Shown piece after piece: positions 57,201-60,200 of a stretch of DNA of 64,000 nt; the first letter of the stretch is position 1; each line of letters opens with the position of its first letter. Position numbers and translations under genes: made by a program. The notes beneath the pieces are model-generated. The model did not search any database. It was given only the letters and a program-made list of their open reading frames with translations, and was not told the DNA's origin. Source of the DNA: Cotesia glomerata (lineage: Eukaryota; Arthropoda; Insecta; Hymenoptera; Braconidae); NCBI RefSeq assembly GCF_020080835.1, contig NC_058165.1, positions 16,423,915-16,487,914 of the forward strand, in the 5' to 3' direction.

Positions 57201-60200
57201 GGCGATAAAAAGGAGTTGCTAAATGTTATGGGGGTATATACTGATGAGATAACCGGATGTTGAAGTGAGGGAGGAATTTTCATATCTTTCAAAATTGAAT
57301 TTTGGATGTTTAAGAGGTAGGTTGGAGGAAATTTTGGGTGGAATCAAATTGGAATCTAAATTTTGAATTTTTGAAGATATGCAGAAATTATAAGAGACTT
57401 TTTTTCAAAAAAAATTTTGTGTTTTATAATAAAGATCCTTTTTATTTTGGGGGTATTTTTGATTCTTTGGTCAAAATTCGAGGTTGAAGGACAAAAGTCA
57501 AGAATATCAGCTCCAAACTAGAATTACAGTTTAGGATAAAATTAAAATTCAAAATTGTGGGTTAAATATTGAAGATATGGGGCATTCCATGCGAAATGGG
57601 GAAATGACTAAAATTTTTAAATTTCTCTAATTCATTCTAATTTATTATTAAAAGTTTATATTTTACTAATTTGTAAAGAAATTTTTTTTTAATCAATAAG
57701 AAAATTGATTTTTCTCTCTTAGTAACTTTTCAGCCATACTAACTTGTATCCGAGTCAAATGTTATTTTAATAGTTTTAAGAACAAATTCATTTTATGTTT
57801 GTTATTAACTAACATATTTATTAATAATAATAAACTAATAATTAATAATAATATTAATATTAATACTATTAATAATAATAATAATAAACTATAAAGTTTT
57901 AAGAACAAATTTTTTTGTTCGTTAAAAATTAACACCTAAGTTTATCAAGATCGGATTATCAGCATGATAAATCCTTTATTTGTGTTTTTTAACTAGTTTT
58001 TTTTTAATTATCCTAAATAATTTATAGTTGAATATATAAACAATAATGTTTCTAAGGTTGAAAATAATATAAAGGTCTTTTTAATAAACAACTTCATGTA
58101 CACATTTTGTACTTGTCCCACCAGTCACAAATGCCTGTCCCACCAGTCACAATAAAAAAACATTCATAATATTGAATGTTTGTAGGATAAATTTTGTATT
58201 GAGAGAGAAGTATTTTTTAAAAGTTTAGCGATCGAACGGTAATTCGACTTTAAGTATACCTTTGGTAAGAGAGAAGGATTTTTCGATGTCCCACCAGTCA
58301 CACTCAGTCAAATGATAATTACGAGAAACTTAAAAAGTAATCGAGGTTTTTGACAAAGGGATGTTGTTAATTAGTTATTCTTCTATATTATAAAATAAAT
58401 TTTACTATAGTACAAGTTTCAGTCACATAATTAAAGCTTATAATTGACGGAATTTCCGAGTCAAATGTCCCACCAGTCGCTATGGAATGTCCCATATGGA
58501 AAAATGATTAATACTTTTTATATAAGAAATTTTATGCTCTACAAAAAAGGTCCTTATTATTTCAGATTTATCTTTGATTCTTCAGTCAAAAATTCAATTT
58601 AAAAAGGAAAAATCGAGATCCGTTGTAAATTAAACAAAAAATCTAAGAAAAACTTAAACCATCAGTAAGAAAAAATTAATAATTTATGGTTAAATACTCG
58701 AAACTTGCAGTTACTTTCTCCCTTATTGGACACTTGAAAACGAAATTCCGGGTAACGAGTTTTAAAAGCATGTAACTTGCTAAAGAGTATGGGAACTCGG
58801 TGTGAATTCAGCTTAACAGTGGTAGGAATATTGCTATTTAGAGCCCGGGAGCCGGGTGCTCGTTTACGGAATAGAATGACCGTATTAAAGGGAGAAATTG
58901 TATATTGTATATTGTGTATTACGATATGTAAGTACCTCGTTGGTGTTCCATCGGTGCCTCTGGGTCGGAAAGTGCTCAGCACGTGGTAGTGTCTCCAAGT
59001 TTTCCGGTAGCTTTATTGGATCCCCGTCTACAATATAACAAATAGACATTAGTTTTCACTTGCAATTTAATAAATTTCAATTGGGTTTATTACGTGAACG
59101 AAATTACACGTTTGAACCTTTACGAAAGGTAAGTAAGGAACAGGAAAGAAGGACCTGGCTATATTGGAAAATATAAATTATTGTATAAAAACTTATTTTG
59201 TTATACTCGGACGGTGAACTCTCAAGCTCCGAGCCGCCGGGCCCTTAAGTTTATTACGTGATAAAAAAGGGCTGTAAAAAAAGGATTCGGGTAAGAACAT
59301 GCTGACCTCCTTTCAATGGCAAATATTACCAGTTGGTGTCTTCTGGATCGGATAAATTTTAACAAACTCCCGAGTCTTCAAATGTGGGTCAACCCTTGTA
59401 TCCGTGAATAGCATTGTGGGTTATGTTAAATAAAATAAATACGGATATGTGAGCTAGACGCTCTTAGTTTTTAATAAAATAAATAAAATGAATTCTTGAG
59501 ATCATAAATTATGCGCCACAATAAAATAGTAAATACCAGATTCCAGATGTCGCCGCCTATCCTGTTTTCTCGTAAGGTACAACATTAAAGTCGTAAATTA
59601 CGGAAAACTGGATTTGCTTATTTTCTGTTTTCTCTTTGCTACTTTGTTTTGTTTTATGCATATGCTTCAATTTTTGGATTTGCTGAATCTTGATAAAGAA
59701 CAAAAGTTAAATAACTCAATTAAGCAAGTTGATAGTATCTAGAGAAAAAAAAAAAACCTGGACGAATTAAGTAAATAAGGCTTTCTCTAATAGGTAGTAA
59801 TAACATTTTTGGTTGTAATATTGTTGGTAATTGGTAATTTTTAGGATAATTTTGATCTGATTAAGTTTTTAATCATAGACTTTAAAAATCTAAATTGTTT
59901 CTTCTCAATTTTTAGAAATTGTAAGTTAAATATTTAAAATACAAAAAAAAAAACTTAAGAGACTTTCTTTTAAGGAAATTCAATTTTCTGCTAAAAAGGT
60001 CCCCATCAATTTTGCTCTATCTCGTATCATTTAGCCAGAATTTCAATGCGGAATTCAATTTTTGGAATATTTGATTAGATCACGTACTTGGATATGTTCA
60101 AAGTCAAAATTTGAGCTATACATTGAAAATAAGAAAAAATCATAAGAAACTTTTTTATAGAAATTTAATTTCCTACACGGAAAAAAGTAAACTGTAAAAT

